Notes under the pieces: generated by a model
The model's database searches: none
What the model was told of the DNA's origin: nothing
What the model saw: only the letters and a program-made list of their open reading frames with translations
Made by a program: the position numbers and the translations under genes
Assembly (NCBI RefSeq): GCF_000321225.1
Contig: NW_004450303.1
Span: 2,477,117 to 2,541,116, forward strand
Reading direction: 5' to 3'
Origin: Odobenus rosmarus divergens
Lineage: Eukaryota > Chordata > Mammalia > Carnivora > Odobenidae
Length of the DNA: 64,000 nt
Shown here: in pieces, positions 21,441 through 33,318 of the stretch
Position numbering within the stretch: the first letter of the stretch is position 1
How the letters are laid out: each line of letters begins with the position of its first letter

Positions 21441-22240
21441 TTTATGGTCATATGATTATATGTATTTGCATATTTACATATATTCACACACATTTATAGT
21501 TGTATATATGTTCAAATATTTTTGGCATTGTTTGGTTTAGAAAAGTGGGATAATATATATATTTCTCTGCCTCTTACCTTTCTCACCTAACAGCATATTG
21601 TGGAAATCTTTTTAATCACTGATTATAGATTGATAAAATTCCTTGTAACTGCCACATGTTATCTCATGGTATGGTTTTGCCATAACTTATTAAAAATGTT
21701 TACCCATTAGGGCGCCTGGGTGGCTCAGTTGGTTAAGCAACTGCCTTCGGCTCAGGTCATGATCCTGGAGTCCCTGGATCGAGTCCCGCATCAGGCTCCC
21801 TGCTCGGCAGGGAGTCTGCTTCTCCCTCTGACCCTTCCCCCTCTCATGTGCTCTCTCTCTCTCTCTCTCATTCTCTCTGTCTCAAATAAATAAATAAAAT
21901 CTTTAAAAAAAAATAAAAATGTTTACCCATTAGTAGACAATTTTCCACCCCATATTTTGTTCCTGCCTTAAAAAAACTGCATTAACTATCCTTATCTACT
22001 GGTATTTTATTTCTATGGTATAGATTACCAGTAACAGAGATGTTGATTTGAAAAGTGTATGTATTTTCTATTTTAGCAGATATTACCAGACTGCTTTTCC
22101 AAAAGGCGGTAACAATTCATCCCTCCACCAGCATACTTCCCTATGTCTCCATCAGCAATAGGTGTACCGCTGTTTTAAATCTTACCAATATCAGTGTGTT
22201 ACCTACTGCTACCTTAAATTTTCATTTTGTAATCTTTGAG
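21440..22240 (-). mobile_element. Ancient LINE-1-like 3' region
   Basis: Antisense blocks such as 'tctcatggtatggttttgcc', 'taccagactgcttttccaaa' and 'tcatccctccaccagcatac' are in the order found in old L1 3' regions. Highly diverged and split by a CAN-SINE. Confidence 0.5.
21711..21913 (+). repeat. CAN-SINE with exact 20-bp target duplication
   Basis: Young full-length SINE with (CT)n centre. The flank TAAAAATGTTTACCCATTAG at 21691-21710 is repeated exactly at 21914-21933. Confidence 0.97.
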
Positions 22241-24345
22241 ATTGTGTGCATATATATATTTATTTATTGTGTATATTGTATATCTATATTTATTTAATTA
22301 AAAAGGAGACACAGACTTATTTTAAATTCCTCTTGGAAATTCAAAGTGCGTGACTGCTGTAGCTATATGTAATTGATGTACATATTATGGATGTCAAAAT
22401 CAAATACATGCATTTGATTGTAATAGATAATTTTCCCCTAGCAGTATTATGTTTCTCTTAAATCTTTAGGAGTCTGTAGGCTGCTATATAAATGGTCTGA
22501 GTGCCAGGTGAATTTTTTTAATGTAATGATATACAAAATTGTAGCTACTTGTTTCTATAGGATAGAGACAGAAACTGTGAAATAAACTTGGTTGTTCTTG
22601 TGGCATTTTAAACAAGCAAAAAAAGTTAAACTGTCTATAAAGACACTGCATTTATAAGTTTTATTATTAAATCCACCACTGCTTTGCTGACTAATAAAAT
22701 GGAAAATGTGTGCTTTTATAGGTTTATAAAAAGGCAAGCTATAGTTTCATGAAAAATATCTTGCACCGATTGAATACAGGTGGCTACTTGTTTAGACTTT
22801 GAAGACGTAAAGACTTAGGATAGATGTCTGAAAAAGGTAATATGGCACAATAAAAAAAATCTTCCTTTCTTTGCTCATCAATCCTTTGGGTATTCCATGT
22901 CAAATAAACGCTACAACAATTTATAGTAAAAGTACACAGTGGAAGTGCCAACGTTTAACACTCCTTAGGACTGGAGACCTGCCAGATTTTTCACACCAAT
23001 ATTTAATGTGAACTAAAATGTCTTTTCCATTGGAAGTGTGAGAAGGCGCTTGCTTTCCTATATTTGGCAACACGCTTATGTGAAGTATAAAGTCAAATGC
23101 CCGTGATGTTCTCTTTACTTCAACCCTGATAAATTGTGTTCATTTGTTTAAGTGCATGTGGCAGCTTTAGTGTTCCAACTATAAATTTTGGTTAACTTCT
23201 ATTGACATGCTGTATTAAACTTAAGAAAAACAAATTACACTTCACCCGTTTTAATTGACTAAATGTGTCAAAAACACAGTAAGTGTAACACAAAAGGTCA
23301 GAGTCTTCGTCTACACTGTAATGGGTGTCATGGCAGGGATCCAACTTTTCGTGTACATTTCATTTTTCATGAAGCTTTAGGACAAGGCATACATTTAACA
23401 TTCACTTCCACTTCTCATTTGTACTTCAAAGTTTATCGTAGGCTGTGTGACTACCAAGACACTTTTCTCTCCTGCTATTTAAAGTTTTCTTCGCATTGAC
23501 GTGTGTGCCCAGAGGATACTGATGTTCTCCTGTAAACAAGGCCTTGAGAACAGACTTTGGCATCCTGAGGGACGCAGTACTGATTTATAGCACACCCATA
23601 GATCCCTGCAACACTCCCTGGGAAAGACCTGGTTTACACATCTAGTCCCTGCTTCCATGACCGAGCAAGCAAACACGGGGTCAGGCACCAGATTAAACTT
23701 GGCATCCTGGGTGTCCTTGGGATCTGATGAACATTACCAATTTTAATTCTGTTGCTCGATGGCCAATCGTTTATATCAATCTTTATTCCTTCAGTAATGT
23801 ATTAGCTTGATGCCTAATGATTAAATAATAGTAATTAAACTATCACCAGCTGCCACCGCCCTCTCTTTTTTTCTAGTTACCCCTTGGTATCATATCTTTT
23901 CAGTTCCTGTCATAAAATTAGCTCCTTTTCAGGGGTTCAAACATTAGTTTCCAGTGTGAATTTATGTCTGGAAAAAAATCAAAGTGGGGCAGGAGCTTAC
24001 AAAGTATTATGCTGCGTATTGGAGAAAACAGAGACTCTAAATCTTAAAGTTTATTCCATTTTCATCACTATTTGTAAGCATCTTGTTGCTTAGTACCTGC
24101 ATTACCACCAAGAAACCACAAGTTTTATGTTGGCAATAATAGGAGACTATTTGTTCTCCTCTGATCAATTTAGGGGTGGAAAAAATAACAGTCGTCCTTA
24201 TCCAAGAAGCTCAGAGACAGCCCCATGGAGCCCAATAAAGGGTTTCAATTCTCCTTAAAAAAAGGAAGAGACCCACCCTTCCCCCCATCCCAGGGAATCA
24301 CTATTATCATGACGATTCCCTGAGAGTGAGTCTGGTTCTAAATTA
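22241..24345. other. Unique DNA with candidate conserved non-coding segments
   Basis: No transposon family recognised over 2.1 kb, the longest repeat-poor run in the first half. TAAT-rich, homeodomain-site-like sequence lies at about 23715-23850. Short open frames (22055-22297, 23263-23499, 23479-23688, 23884-24093) show no domain. Confidence 0.4.
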
Positions 24346-24671
24346 CAGTTGGCAAACTTTCCGTGAAGGGCCAGAGCGGGGAACTTTTAAGCCCTGAAGT
24401 CCATGTGATCCCAGTCACAGCTCCTCAACCCTCAATCCTGCCATTGACAGCATAGCCATCAATATTATGCAAATGAATGAATGCGTCTGTGTTCTAATAC
24501 ATGTTTATGGACAATGAGATTTGAATATCCTATACATTTGGTGTGTCACGCAATAGCTTCTTCTTACTTTTTCCCAACCATTTAAGAATGTAAACCATTT
24601 TTAGCTTTGGGGCTGTGCAAAACCAGTCGGCTGGTTGGATCTGGCTTGAGGGCCCCAGCATGCCAACCCTG
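24346..24671 (-). mobile_element. hAT-Charlie-type non-autonomous DNA transposon
   Basis: Left end CAGTTGGCAAACTTTCCGTG and right end GGGCCCCAGCATGCCAACCC form imperfect inverted ends. Internal blocks 'aagggccagagcggggaact', 'ttatgcaaatgaatgaatgc' and 'tttatggacaatgagatttg' follow the well-known MER-class element with 'tggcaaac...gggccag' ends. No clean 8-bp duplication remains. Strand follows the orientation in which I know the consensus and may be reversed. Confidence 0.75.
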
Positions 24672-24729
24672 AATCTAACCTAATATTAATTTCTAAAAGG
24701 CTCAAGAAATTTAAAGGAAGTTGTTTTTT

Positions 24730-24947
24730 TTCTTTGAGAGAGAGAGAGTGAAAGAGCGAGAGAGAGCGCATGTGCGCGTGCATGAGCTGGGGGTGGGGTG
24801 GGGCAGAGGGAAAGGAAGAGAGAGAATTTCAAGCAGACTCTGCTGAGCACGGAGATAATGCAGGGCTCGATCCTACGATCCTGAGATCATGACTTGAGCC
24901 GAAATCAAGAGCTGGTGGCTTAACCCACTGAACCACCCAGGTACCCC
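24730..24947 (-). repeat. CAN-SINE, older GA-rich form
   Basis: Reverse-oriented SINE with a long GA-rich centre and 'gaaatcaagagctggtggct' region; head ends near 24947. Duplication AGGAAGTT at 24715-24722 and 24948-24955. Confidence 0.92.
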
Positions 24948-24959
24948 AGGAAGTTTTCT

Positions 24960-26900
24960 TTTCCAATAATGTTGCTCTAGTCTTTTTGTACCTGTAGCAT
25001 TCTCTTTTGTACAAGGAGAGTTTCTCTCCCTTCCCTCATTTTTTGGTTCAGATGATAAATACATTGGTATTTTGAAGTCCAGTCAAATGGAGCTAGGTAT
25101 AGCAAATGCTGTTGATGCCTTGTCCGTATCTGTTCCGTACCCACCATTCCCCTGCCCCATCCACTCTGCTACTCTGTGCAACAGGCATGTGAAATTCCAT
25201 AGAAGATGTTCTCTGACACTGGAGTGTATTTGGTCCATAGGTACGGCGTGTTGGGAGTGCTGAGGCATTAAGGCCCCTTGGGAGTAGCTCTTGGGCGTTG
25301 TCTGATAGAATTGGAGGGTAAATATCCCTAACTTGGGATATCTCTGTGGCATATTCTACATTGTCTCCCTGGGTTCTTCAGTGGGATTGGAGCTCCAGTT
25401 GCTAACAGCTGTAACCTGCTTGAATAAATACCCTTTATTGGCCTCCTTCCTTTCTCTATTTCAATTCCCTACTTCTTTCCTGGTGCTTCTGAGGATTACC
25501 TCCCAAATAAACCACTTGCTTGCTAGATTCTCAAGAAATTGCCTATACTTGAATTCAAAACCAGCCTTTTGTGATGAAGACCACTGGCTTAGGTTATAAA
25601 TGTTAAGTCCTTGCTTCCTTCTCTTGGGTTTAGGCAGAGTTTGCCATCTGTCCTTCAAGTATGGCAAGGATTTTCTCTTCTCCTCTTTTGTCTTCAGCCG
25701 AAGGGAAGATGTCACAACTATGGGCCATCTGCATGACTGCTGATCAAGTAGCATTCCAAGAAGTGGTATGCTGTTTCCACCCAGGTCATAGTGATTGTCG
25801 TGCCCCGTACAGTATGACACATGGCACAAGAAAATAGGTCAGAGGGGACATTGTGTATTCTTCACCTCCTCCCCTGTACCCATCCCATAAATATATCAGA
25901 TAAAGACTATCTCTATTGACAGCTCACTTTCTCATTTCCATTTTGAAGTGCAGAATTGGGATGAATTAAAATGACATGGTCTCTTTGAAATCCAAATCCT
26001 GGATAAATTCTCTCTGCATCTAATCTACAATAGATTGCCGACTGCCCCCGGTATTCTGACCTGTCTGTTCACAGTTCTTTCAAAGCATCTATGTTTTATG
26101 GTGCTGGGACCATTATTCCCAGTTATTCCTACTATTATTCCTAGTCATTCCAAACAACAATTATTTTTATCAAAATTCTTAGAAGTAGAAATTTTTCCCC
26201 CGATAATCCTCTATATATCTTTCTTTCATTAGCAGGAAGCATGGATATGATTTAGTAGTATTCCTTCTACTGGCTCCTGTTTTTGAGAGGTTCAACACTT
26301 TCACCACTTGCAGTGTAAGTGGAGAAAGAATAGGGATGACCAGAAGCCTTTTTAGGGTAAAAGTTTCATGAGGAAAGAGGTACAAAGTGGATAGACGCAA
26401 AGGAGAGACCCTAGGATTCCTTTTATAGCAGCAGAGTGTGGTGGTGGTAAAAGCATCAAGAATGTTAAAGACAGAATTGATAAGATGGAAAAGCTATCTT
26501 AGACAGACTGAAATAGAAGCATATTTATATATTAACCAAAAGTTTGTACTTTTGATAGAAGGCTCTACTACTACTTCAATTCCAGTTTTTACAAAATGCA
26601 TGTTTCAATGGATAATTATTGTCATATTAACTCCTGATCCCTATGAATATTAAATCAGTGTCTACTGGGACCAAGAATATCTTAGGTAGTTTGGCATGGA
26701 GGATGAGGTGAAAGGCTAAGATGAGAATAAGGAAGACCAGAGACAGACCAGGAATTATACCTTTAAGGGCATACTTACACACTTCAAAATGAAATAGATG
26801 CATTCTTATAGTTTAGGACTTGACTTTGAACCTACGCTGAGTTAAGATAGCTGGTTTGGTTTAGAAGTTGATCAAAATGATTCACGAAAGAAGAAGACAG
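24960..26900. other. Mostly unique DNA; LTR-like stretch at 25260-25540
   Basis: The stretch 25260-25540 looks like the end of a degraded LTR (a pyrimidine-rich block then 'tcccaaataaaccacttgc'), but I cannot name the family. The rest shows no recognised repeat. The 122-codon minus frame at 25461-25829 has no recognisable domain and I do not call it. Confidence 0.4.
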
Positions 26901-26917
26901 TTAAAAACAGCCCCGTG

Positions 26918-27470
26918 ATATTTGCAAATGACATATCTGATAAAAGATTAATATCCAAAATATATAAAGGACTTATAAAACCCAACACCCCAAAACCAAA
27001 AAATCCAGTTAAAAAAATGGGCAGAAGGCATGAATAGACATTTTCCCAAAGAAGACTTACAGATGGCCAACAGACACATGAAAAGATGCTTAACATCAGT
27101 CATCATCAGGGTAATACAAATCAAAACTGCAGTGAGATATCACCTCACACCTGTCAGAATGACTAAAATTAACAACAGAGGAAACACAGGTGTGGCAAGG
27201 ATGTGGAGAAAGGGGAACACTCCTACACTGTTATTGGGAATGCAAGCTGGTGCAGGCACTCTGGAAAACAGTATGGGGGTTCCTCAGAAATTTAAAAATA
27301 GAACTAGCCTACGACCCAGAAATTGCACTCCTAGGTATTTACCCAAAGGCTACAAGAATACTGATTTGAAAGGATACAGGCACCCCGATGTTTATAGCAG
27401 CATTATCAATAATAGCCAAGTTATGGGAAGAGCCCAAATGTCCATCAACTGATGAATGGATAATGATGTA

Positions 27471-27504
<34 letters not shown>

Positions 27505-27902
27505 AAATATTACTCATCAAAAAGAATGAAATCATGCCATTTGCAGTAACATGTATGGAGCTAGAGAGTATTATGCTAAGCAAAATAAGTCAGTCAGAGA
27601 AAGACAAATACCATATTATTTCACTCATATGTGGAATTTAAGAGATAAAATGGATGAACATAGGGGAAAAAAAAGAAAGGCAAACCAGAAAACAGACTCT
27701 TGACTATAGAGAACAAACTGAGTGTTACTGGAGGGGAGGTGGGTGTGGGGATGGGTTGAATGGGTGATGGGAATTAAGGAGGGCACTTGTGATGAGCACA
27801 GGCTGTTGCACATGGGTGATGAATTACTAAATTCTGTGCCTGAAATGAATATTGCATTGTATGTTAACTAACTGGAACTTAAATAAAAAGTTGAAAAAAA
27901 GG
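26918..27902 (+). mobile_element. LINE-1 3' end, sense
   Basis: Sense L1 from the distal ORF2 ('taaaagattaatatccaaaa') through the 3' UTR to a G/A tail. A translated piece at 27030-27452 ([20 protein letters not shown]...) is ORF2 C-terminal. A (CA)n tract at 27471-27500 has replaced the usual TATATACA run. Flanks AAAAACAGCCCCGTG (26903-26917) and AAAAATTGCCCCCTG (27903-27917) may be a decayed target duplication. Confidence 0.88.
27471..27500. repeat. CA microsatellite inside L1
   Basis: Uninterrupted (AC)n of about 15 units at the place where intact L1 has an alternating TA/CA run, so it probably grew from that run. Confidence 0.9.
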
Positions 27903-27917
27903 AAAAAAATTGCCCCC

Positions 27918-28349
27918 TGTTTATGAAGAGCGATGTATTAGATGAAATCTTCTCATTTAACATTGATATAAATATGAATTTGGATGGATCAATGAGTTTT
28001 CTTAATTCCTCCTATGTATAGCACCAGGGCTGGATGCTAATGGTACCACAGATGTAATCTCTGACTTAAGTAGCCTGTAGTGTCCTGACTTGTTGAGTGG
28101 CATCAAAGATGGTATAGGAAATTACCCATCAGGTGTATACTCTTTGACCTATTTTGGCCTCCTACGGTAATATGGAAAACCTATGGTGTGGTTTTAGCTT
28201 TGCTTGGTTGTAGATTCATCTTGACTTCATCCATTTATCCATGCATCCATTCATTTATTCAGTCAGTCAATACTTTCTAATCACATGCTATATACTAGGT
28301 ACTATATAAGTGTTTCAGATGTCTTTGCGGAGTTTACTATCTTGTCTTT
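27918..28349. other. Unique DNA
   Basis: No repeat or gene recognised apart from an (ATCC/ATTC)n-like tract near 28228-28260. Confidence 0.4.
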
Positions 28350-28367
28350 AAAACAAACCAACACTGG

Positions 28368-28558
28368 GGTGCCTGAGTGGCTCAGTCATTAAGCGTCTGC
28401 CTTCGGCTCAGGTCATAATCCCAGGGTCCTGGGATCGAGCCCTACATCAGGCTCCCTGCTCCGCGGGAAGCCTGCTCCTCCTTCTACCACTCCCCCTGTT
28501 TGTGTTCCCTCTCTCGCTGTCTCTCTCTCTGTCAAATAAATAAAATCTTTTAAAAAAT
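28368..28558 (+). repeat. CAN-SINE with exact 18-bp target duplication
   Basis: Full-length young SINE starting GGTGCCTGAGTGGCTCAG. The duplication AAAACAAACCAACACTGG at 28350-28367 and 28559-28576 is exact. Confidence 0.97.
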
Positions 28559-28576
28559 AAAACAAACCAACACTGG

Positions 28577-29841
28577 ATTTAGAAATACATTAGCAATCCT
28601 TGGGGTTCAGGATTTATTAAAATTGAATTATGACATTGAGTTTCAAAACAATCCACATATGGAGGTTAAATTATGGCAGATGCTAGTCTTTGAGGACTGC
28701 TTACTGACAACATATCACTCTGGTCACATGAAGACAGGAGATAATTTGAAGACAGGACATTTATATTATGTTTGAGGATTTAGTTGCCAAGTGTTGTTCT
28801 TAATATTCCATAGAAAATCCACTTATCAAAATTCAGCCCAATCAGTTTTCAAGTTTCTTTCTGGTCATTTGTATAATCCCTCAGGTAACGTTTTTTACCT
28901 TACAGATGGATGTCCACCAGCCCAAGATCACTCCCCATCTCACTTCACCCTTCCTTGGGATTTTCAGCTGCACTTCATCATATATCATCACCTGTTAGCC
29001 TGCTCTGGTCACCCCACCTCACACTTCATCACTTCTTTCGTTCTTTGTGAGTTCTTTGCTCTGTTACAGAATCTGTCTCCATTGTTCGCTAATTCATGAC
29101 ATATAAACCAAATACAAATTAATCAAAGTTTAGTGGTATCTAGATTAGTTCTTTCTAATTTATCAAAACAAGACTATGACACATTATAAAAAAGGAATGA
29201 TTTCTATGATAAAATGTGGTCAAGAAAGTATTATACTATATACCTTCTGGACTTTATTCCTCTTTATATTGACTCTATAAACTTGAGCAGGCAACTTATC
29301 ACTAGGCACCTTTGTTACATTAAACTGAAAGTAATGGAGATATTTGCCACTGTCCTGTTGAGGTGTCAGCATTATGAGTTGGGCATGTTGCTTTTGGGGA
29401 TGTTCATTTCAGCAGAGTTTTACTCTGAGTACATTTCACTGTAGTGAGTGTCATTTTGGGGGTCATCTTCTTACCTTAAACAACTAAGTAATTTCTTTCC
29501 TTCCAGTTGACCAATCCAGGCTGAATGCTTGTGAACAAATTTGGATCATCTGAAAGAAAATCTCTTTACAAAAATAAAAGTACTGCTGTTATATGGTTTA
29601 CTATTGATTTAAGTAGATTTTCCTGAGTGAGTTATTCCTTCAAGCTTTCTGATGCAAAGTTGCCCGCAATAGATTTCACTGTATAATGGAATTGGTCTTA
29701 GCAAATGTAACATTTTTATTCATAGTTTTTACATTTTATCCATTCAGATTCTCATGTATTCTATGTGTAATTTCCAACTCTTTGCTAATATAATGATCTC
29801 AAATTACCCAAGTAGATTTTTCTATTGTTCTCAGTGTCTTA
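28577..29841. other. Unique DNA
   Basis: No repeat family recognised with confidence; 28880-29080 has a weak resemblance to L2 3' UTR. Open frames at 28791-29099 and 29214-29444 have no domain. Confidence 0.4.
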
Positions 29842-30197
29842 GTTTGTTCAGGCTACTAGAGCAACATTCTGTAGACTGTGGAGCTTCTAAAAAACAGAAA
29901 TTCATTTCTAAGATTCTAGAGCCTGGAAAATCCAAGGTCAAGGTGCCAGCATGGCTGTATTTTGGTGAGGGTTTTTTCCTGGTTCACAGCTGTCAGTTTT
30001 ATCCCTGGGTCCTTACATGGTAGAAGGGCTAGGGAGCTCTTTGGAGCCTCTTTTCTAATCCCCTTCATGAGGGTTTCACCCGCATGAGTTAAGCATCTCC
30101 CCAAAGCCTCACCTCCTAATAGCATTATCTGTGGGGGTTAGGATTTCCACGCATGAATTTTGGGGAAACACAAAATTCAGATCCTAGCACCATGTTC
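29842..30197 (-). repeat. MLT1/MST-type MaLR LTR
   Basis: Reverse complement of a MaLR LTR: 'ttagtttgttcaggctacta', 'cagaaattcatttctaagat', 'ggtcaaggtgccagcatggc', 'cctcacctcctaatagcatt' and 'gaattttggggaaacacaaa' in the standard order. Confidence 0.85.
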
Positions 30198-30274
30198 ACT
30201 AGAATCAAAGTTGTACATTTAGAAGTTCACCATCCCCACAAGGGGATGCAAATTTTAGCTTGCCATTGAGTTTT

Positions 30275-30422
30275 TTTGTTTTGTTTTTTGTTTTGTTTTT
30301 TCAAGCTGACTCCATGCCCGCAGAAAGCCCAACACGGGGCTTGAACTCACGACCCTGAGATTAAGACCTGAGCTGAGATCAAGAGTCAGATGATTAACCA
30401 GCTGAATCACTCAGGTGCCCCC
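30275..30422 (-). repeat. Old CAN-SINE
   Basis: Reverse-oriented with a (TTTTG)n tail, 'aacacggggcttgaactcac', 'agagtcagatgattaaccag' and head ending GGGGGCACCTGAG near 30422. Target duplication GCCATTGAGTTTT at 30262-30274 and 30423-30435 is exact despite the old form. Confidence 0.93.
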
Positions 30423-30435
30423 GCCATTGAGTTTT

Positions 30436-31474
30436 GATGTGGTTTTAGGAGACTCTAGGGGAGACCAGCCAGCAATTTCAAGATTTAATGTGAAAGGATA
30501 GTGATTTCTGATGACATCATTTAGTAATTCTAGAAGTTGTATTTATGGTTATATGGTATATCTCATTGATGTTTCTAGCTCATTATTCAATTAGTCTTAG
30601 AGAATATTGAATTTATATCATTAAAGTGGGAAAAACAGGCCTATATAAGATATTTTAATTATTATTTAGGAAAGTATTTATTATTTAGAACAATATTAGC
30701 TTAAAAGTCAAACTGCTGTAAACTTAGGATTACTTACCTTTACCAAGTCCTCTTTGGGTACCTCATTATTGCTTAGGTACTAAATTGTGACATTAATCAC
30801 ATCTGTTACAGCTAAGCATGCAGGTGTGTGTGGCCAATTTTTAATTTTGTTTTTATTTTACTCCTGGTCTGTAGAATTTACGATTTTGTTTATTCAGAGG
30901 ATGATGAGAAAACCCTGCCTTTGGAGTACTCCATAAAAATTTACAGAGACAATGCTTTTTCCTTTAGTCAAAATAATGCATTTCATTTACTTTAATGACC
31001 GCCTAAGTTTGTAATTGGTTTGCACTTTGAAGCGCTTTGGTATTTGTTGGTGGTTTTTAACATAAGGTATGCAGGTCAAAATACAAATGGGTTGATAAGT
31101 CTGACTTTAGAAACTGGCCTTTTAAATTTAATTTTAGTAACCCAAGAAAACAAATGTTGAAGTTTGCAGAATGAGAGGATATGACGTTATATAACCAAGT
31201 ATATACAGAAATATTTTCAGATCTATCTGGTGTGACTCGGAATTAGAGCTGTGTGAATTTTTCAAATTGAGACGGGCAGTGTGGCATTGATATTTTTAAG
31301 TAAGCAACCGAGGGAACATGCTAGAAGAAATCTCTGACTGCATGCAGACGTAAGAGTTACTTTGTGATTGGATTCAGATGGAAAGGATCAGATGACTTAA
31401 CTGATGAATTTTCAAGGCCCACAGCCAGTCTACAAAAGCCTGGTGCCGACCAAGAGGAGTCTAAAATATTATCT
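30436..31474. other. Unique AT-rich DNA
   Basis: No repeat or gene recognised in about 1 kb. Confidence 0.45.
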
Positions 31475-31585
31475 ATACTATTTTTGGAGCAAATATTTCT
31501 TGAGTCCCTTTAATGTGTTAGGCACAGGTGATGGAGATATAAACATAAATAAGACACTATCCCTCCTCAATGACGGGGCTACATG
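31475..31585 (-). repeat. L2 3' end
   Basis: Reverse complement of the L2 tail: 'caaatatttcttgagtccct', 'gtgttaggcacaggtgatgg' and a 'aagacactatccctcctcaa' block. Probably the end of the L2 seen again from 31840. Confidence 0.65.
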
Positions 31586-31609
31586 GAAATAATAAAAGCA
31601 GTAGTAGTA

Positions 31610-31830
31610 AAAATAGTAGTAGTTACATTTACTGAACACCTAAAGTATGTCTGCTACTTAAATGCAGTTATCTCTAACACAACGATTCTGCAAAGTATCA
31701 TTTGCTCTGCTTGCCAGCAAAGAAACAGCCTCAAAGTGGTTAATTAACTTGTCTGAGTCAACAGAGAGCAAATAGAGAATTTGGATTTGAACCTTGTTCT
31801 GATCCCAAGGTCTAAGGTCACCATTTTGAA
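31610..31830 (+). repeat. MIR
   Basis: MIR order: 'acatttactgaacacctaaa', 'attctgcaaagtatcatttg', 'gccagcaaagaaacagcctc', 'ttgaaccttgttctgatccc'. It separates two L2 segments. Confidence 0.75.
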
Positions 31831-32486
31831 AATACATGGGTCAGATCATGTAGATCATTTAGGACATTCCAAGTAGTTTAGATTTTATTCTGAAGGCTAT
31901 TGAATGCTACTGATTTTAAACAGCATATGGCATGCCAGGATTTGGATTCTAGAGAGAAACTTCTGACGATAGCATGGAGAATGGAATGGAGGGGCTTGAG
32001 ACTGGAGCCAAAAAACCATTGCAAGAGCTAAGGTGGGAGAGACTGAAGTCCTTCCTTAGGACACAGCTATGGGAACAAAAAGGAAGCAGATGAATTTAAG
32101 ACATACTGAAGAGGAGGTGGGTGCAGGGATAAATCAATGACTATTTCCAAATTAGAAGATGGTACCATTTTGTGAATAGGAAATACAGAAGGAGCTTAGT
32201 TTAAAAAATTGTATTGAAAAATTGTACAAACTCATTATAAAACTTAGAGCAGTACAAAAAGGCAAACAATGGAAGTTAAATGTCACCCCAAAACTTAGAG
32301 CTCAGAAATATTCATTATTAACTTTTGGGACACTTAATTCTGGACATATTTCTATGGGAAAAATATATAGAGAGGGAAAGATAAATAAATTAGAGGATTC
32401 GCTCAGCTTTAGATGCCTGATTCTTTACTGTAAGGGATATTAGTTCCTAAAAGCTTCCTCTAAAGTTAAGACAAAAGATTATAATA

Positions 32487-33318
32487 CAGTTGAACAACAT
32501 GGGTTTGAACTGTGTGGCTCTATTTTTACATGGATTTTTTTTTGGATACAGTAAGGCACTGTAAATGTATTTTCCTTATGATTTTTAAAATAACATTTTC
32601 TTTTCTCTGGCTTACTTTATTGTAAGAACACAGTATATAATACATACCCAAAATATGTGTTATTTGATTGTTTATGTTATTGGTAAGACTTTGGTCAGCA
32701 TTAGGCTATTAGTAGCTAAGTTTTGGGGGAGTCAAAAATTATATGTGGATTTTTTTTGAAAATTTTGCATCTCACCTTTATTTATTTATTTATTTTTATT
32801 ATTGGTTTCAGAGATAAGAGTTTAGTAATTCATCAGTTGCATATAACTCTCAGTTTGTTTCCTATAGTTAAGAGTCTCTTACGGTTTGTCTCCCTCTCTG
32901 ATTTCATCTTATTTTATTTTTCCCTCCCTTCCCCTATGATCCTGTGTTTCATTTCTTAAATTCCACATATGAGTGAAATCATATAATTTTCTTTCTCTGA
33001 TTGACTTATATCCATCTAGGTCGTTGTAAATGGTAAGATTTCATTTTTTTGATGGCTGAGTAATATTGCGTTATGTATATATACTACCTCTTCTTTATCC
33101 ATTCATCTGTTGATGGGCATCTGGGCTCTTTCCATATTTTGGCTATTGTGGATACTGCTGCTATCAACACTGGGGTGCAGGTGCCCCTTTGAATCATTAT
33201 GTTTGTATTCTTTGGGTAAAAACCTAGTAGTGCAATTGCTGGGTCATAGGGTAGCTCTATTTTTAATTTTGTGAGGGGGTCATGCCCCTAACTTCTGCTC
33301 TGTTCAAGAGTCAACTTG
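32487..33318 (+). mobile_element. MER2-like Tigger DNA transposon, interrupted by L1
   Basis: Left end TACAGTTGAACAACATGGGT at 32485 (short deletion in the inverted repeat), 'cttactttattgtaagaaca', 'gattgtttatgttattggta', 'gctattagtagctaagtttt' up to about 32767; right end 'gcccctaacttctgctctgt' to GAGTCAACTTG at 33308-33318. TcMar-Tigger elements of this kind are non-autonomous and use TA targets. A second copy in opposite orientation is at 51633-52368. Confidence 0.85.
32768..33264 (-). mobile_element. LINE-1 3' end nested in MER2
   Basis: Antisense carnivore L1 3' end ('tcagttgcatataactctca', 'gtttgtctccctctctgatt', 'tatccattcatctgttgatg') cutting off at 'gtagctctatttttaattt'. Both sides are MER2. 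Short duplication AATTTTG at 32761-32767 and 33265-33271. Confidence 0.88.

Noticed and set aside
25461..25829. 122-codon minus-strand open frame
   Set aside because: No domain recognised and no conserved start; probably repeat-derived or chance.
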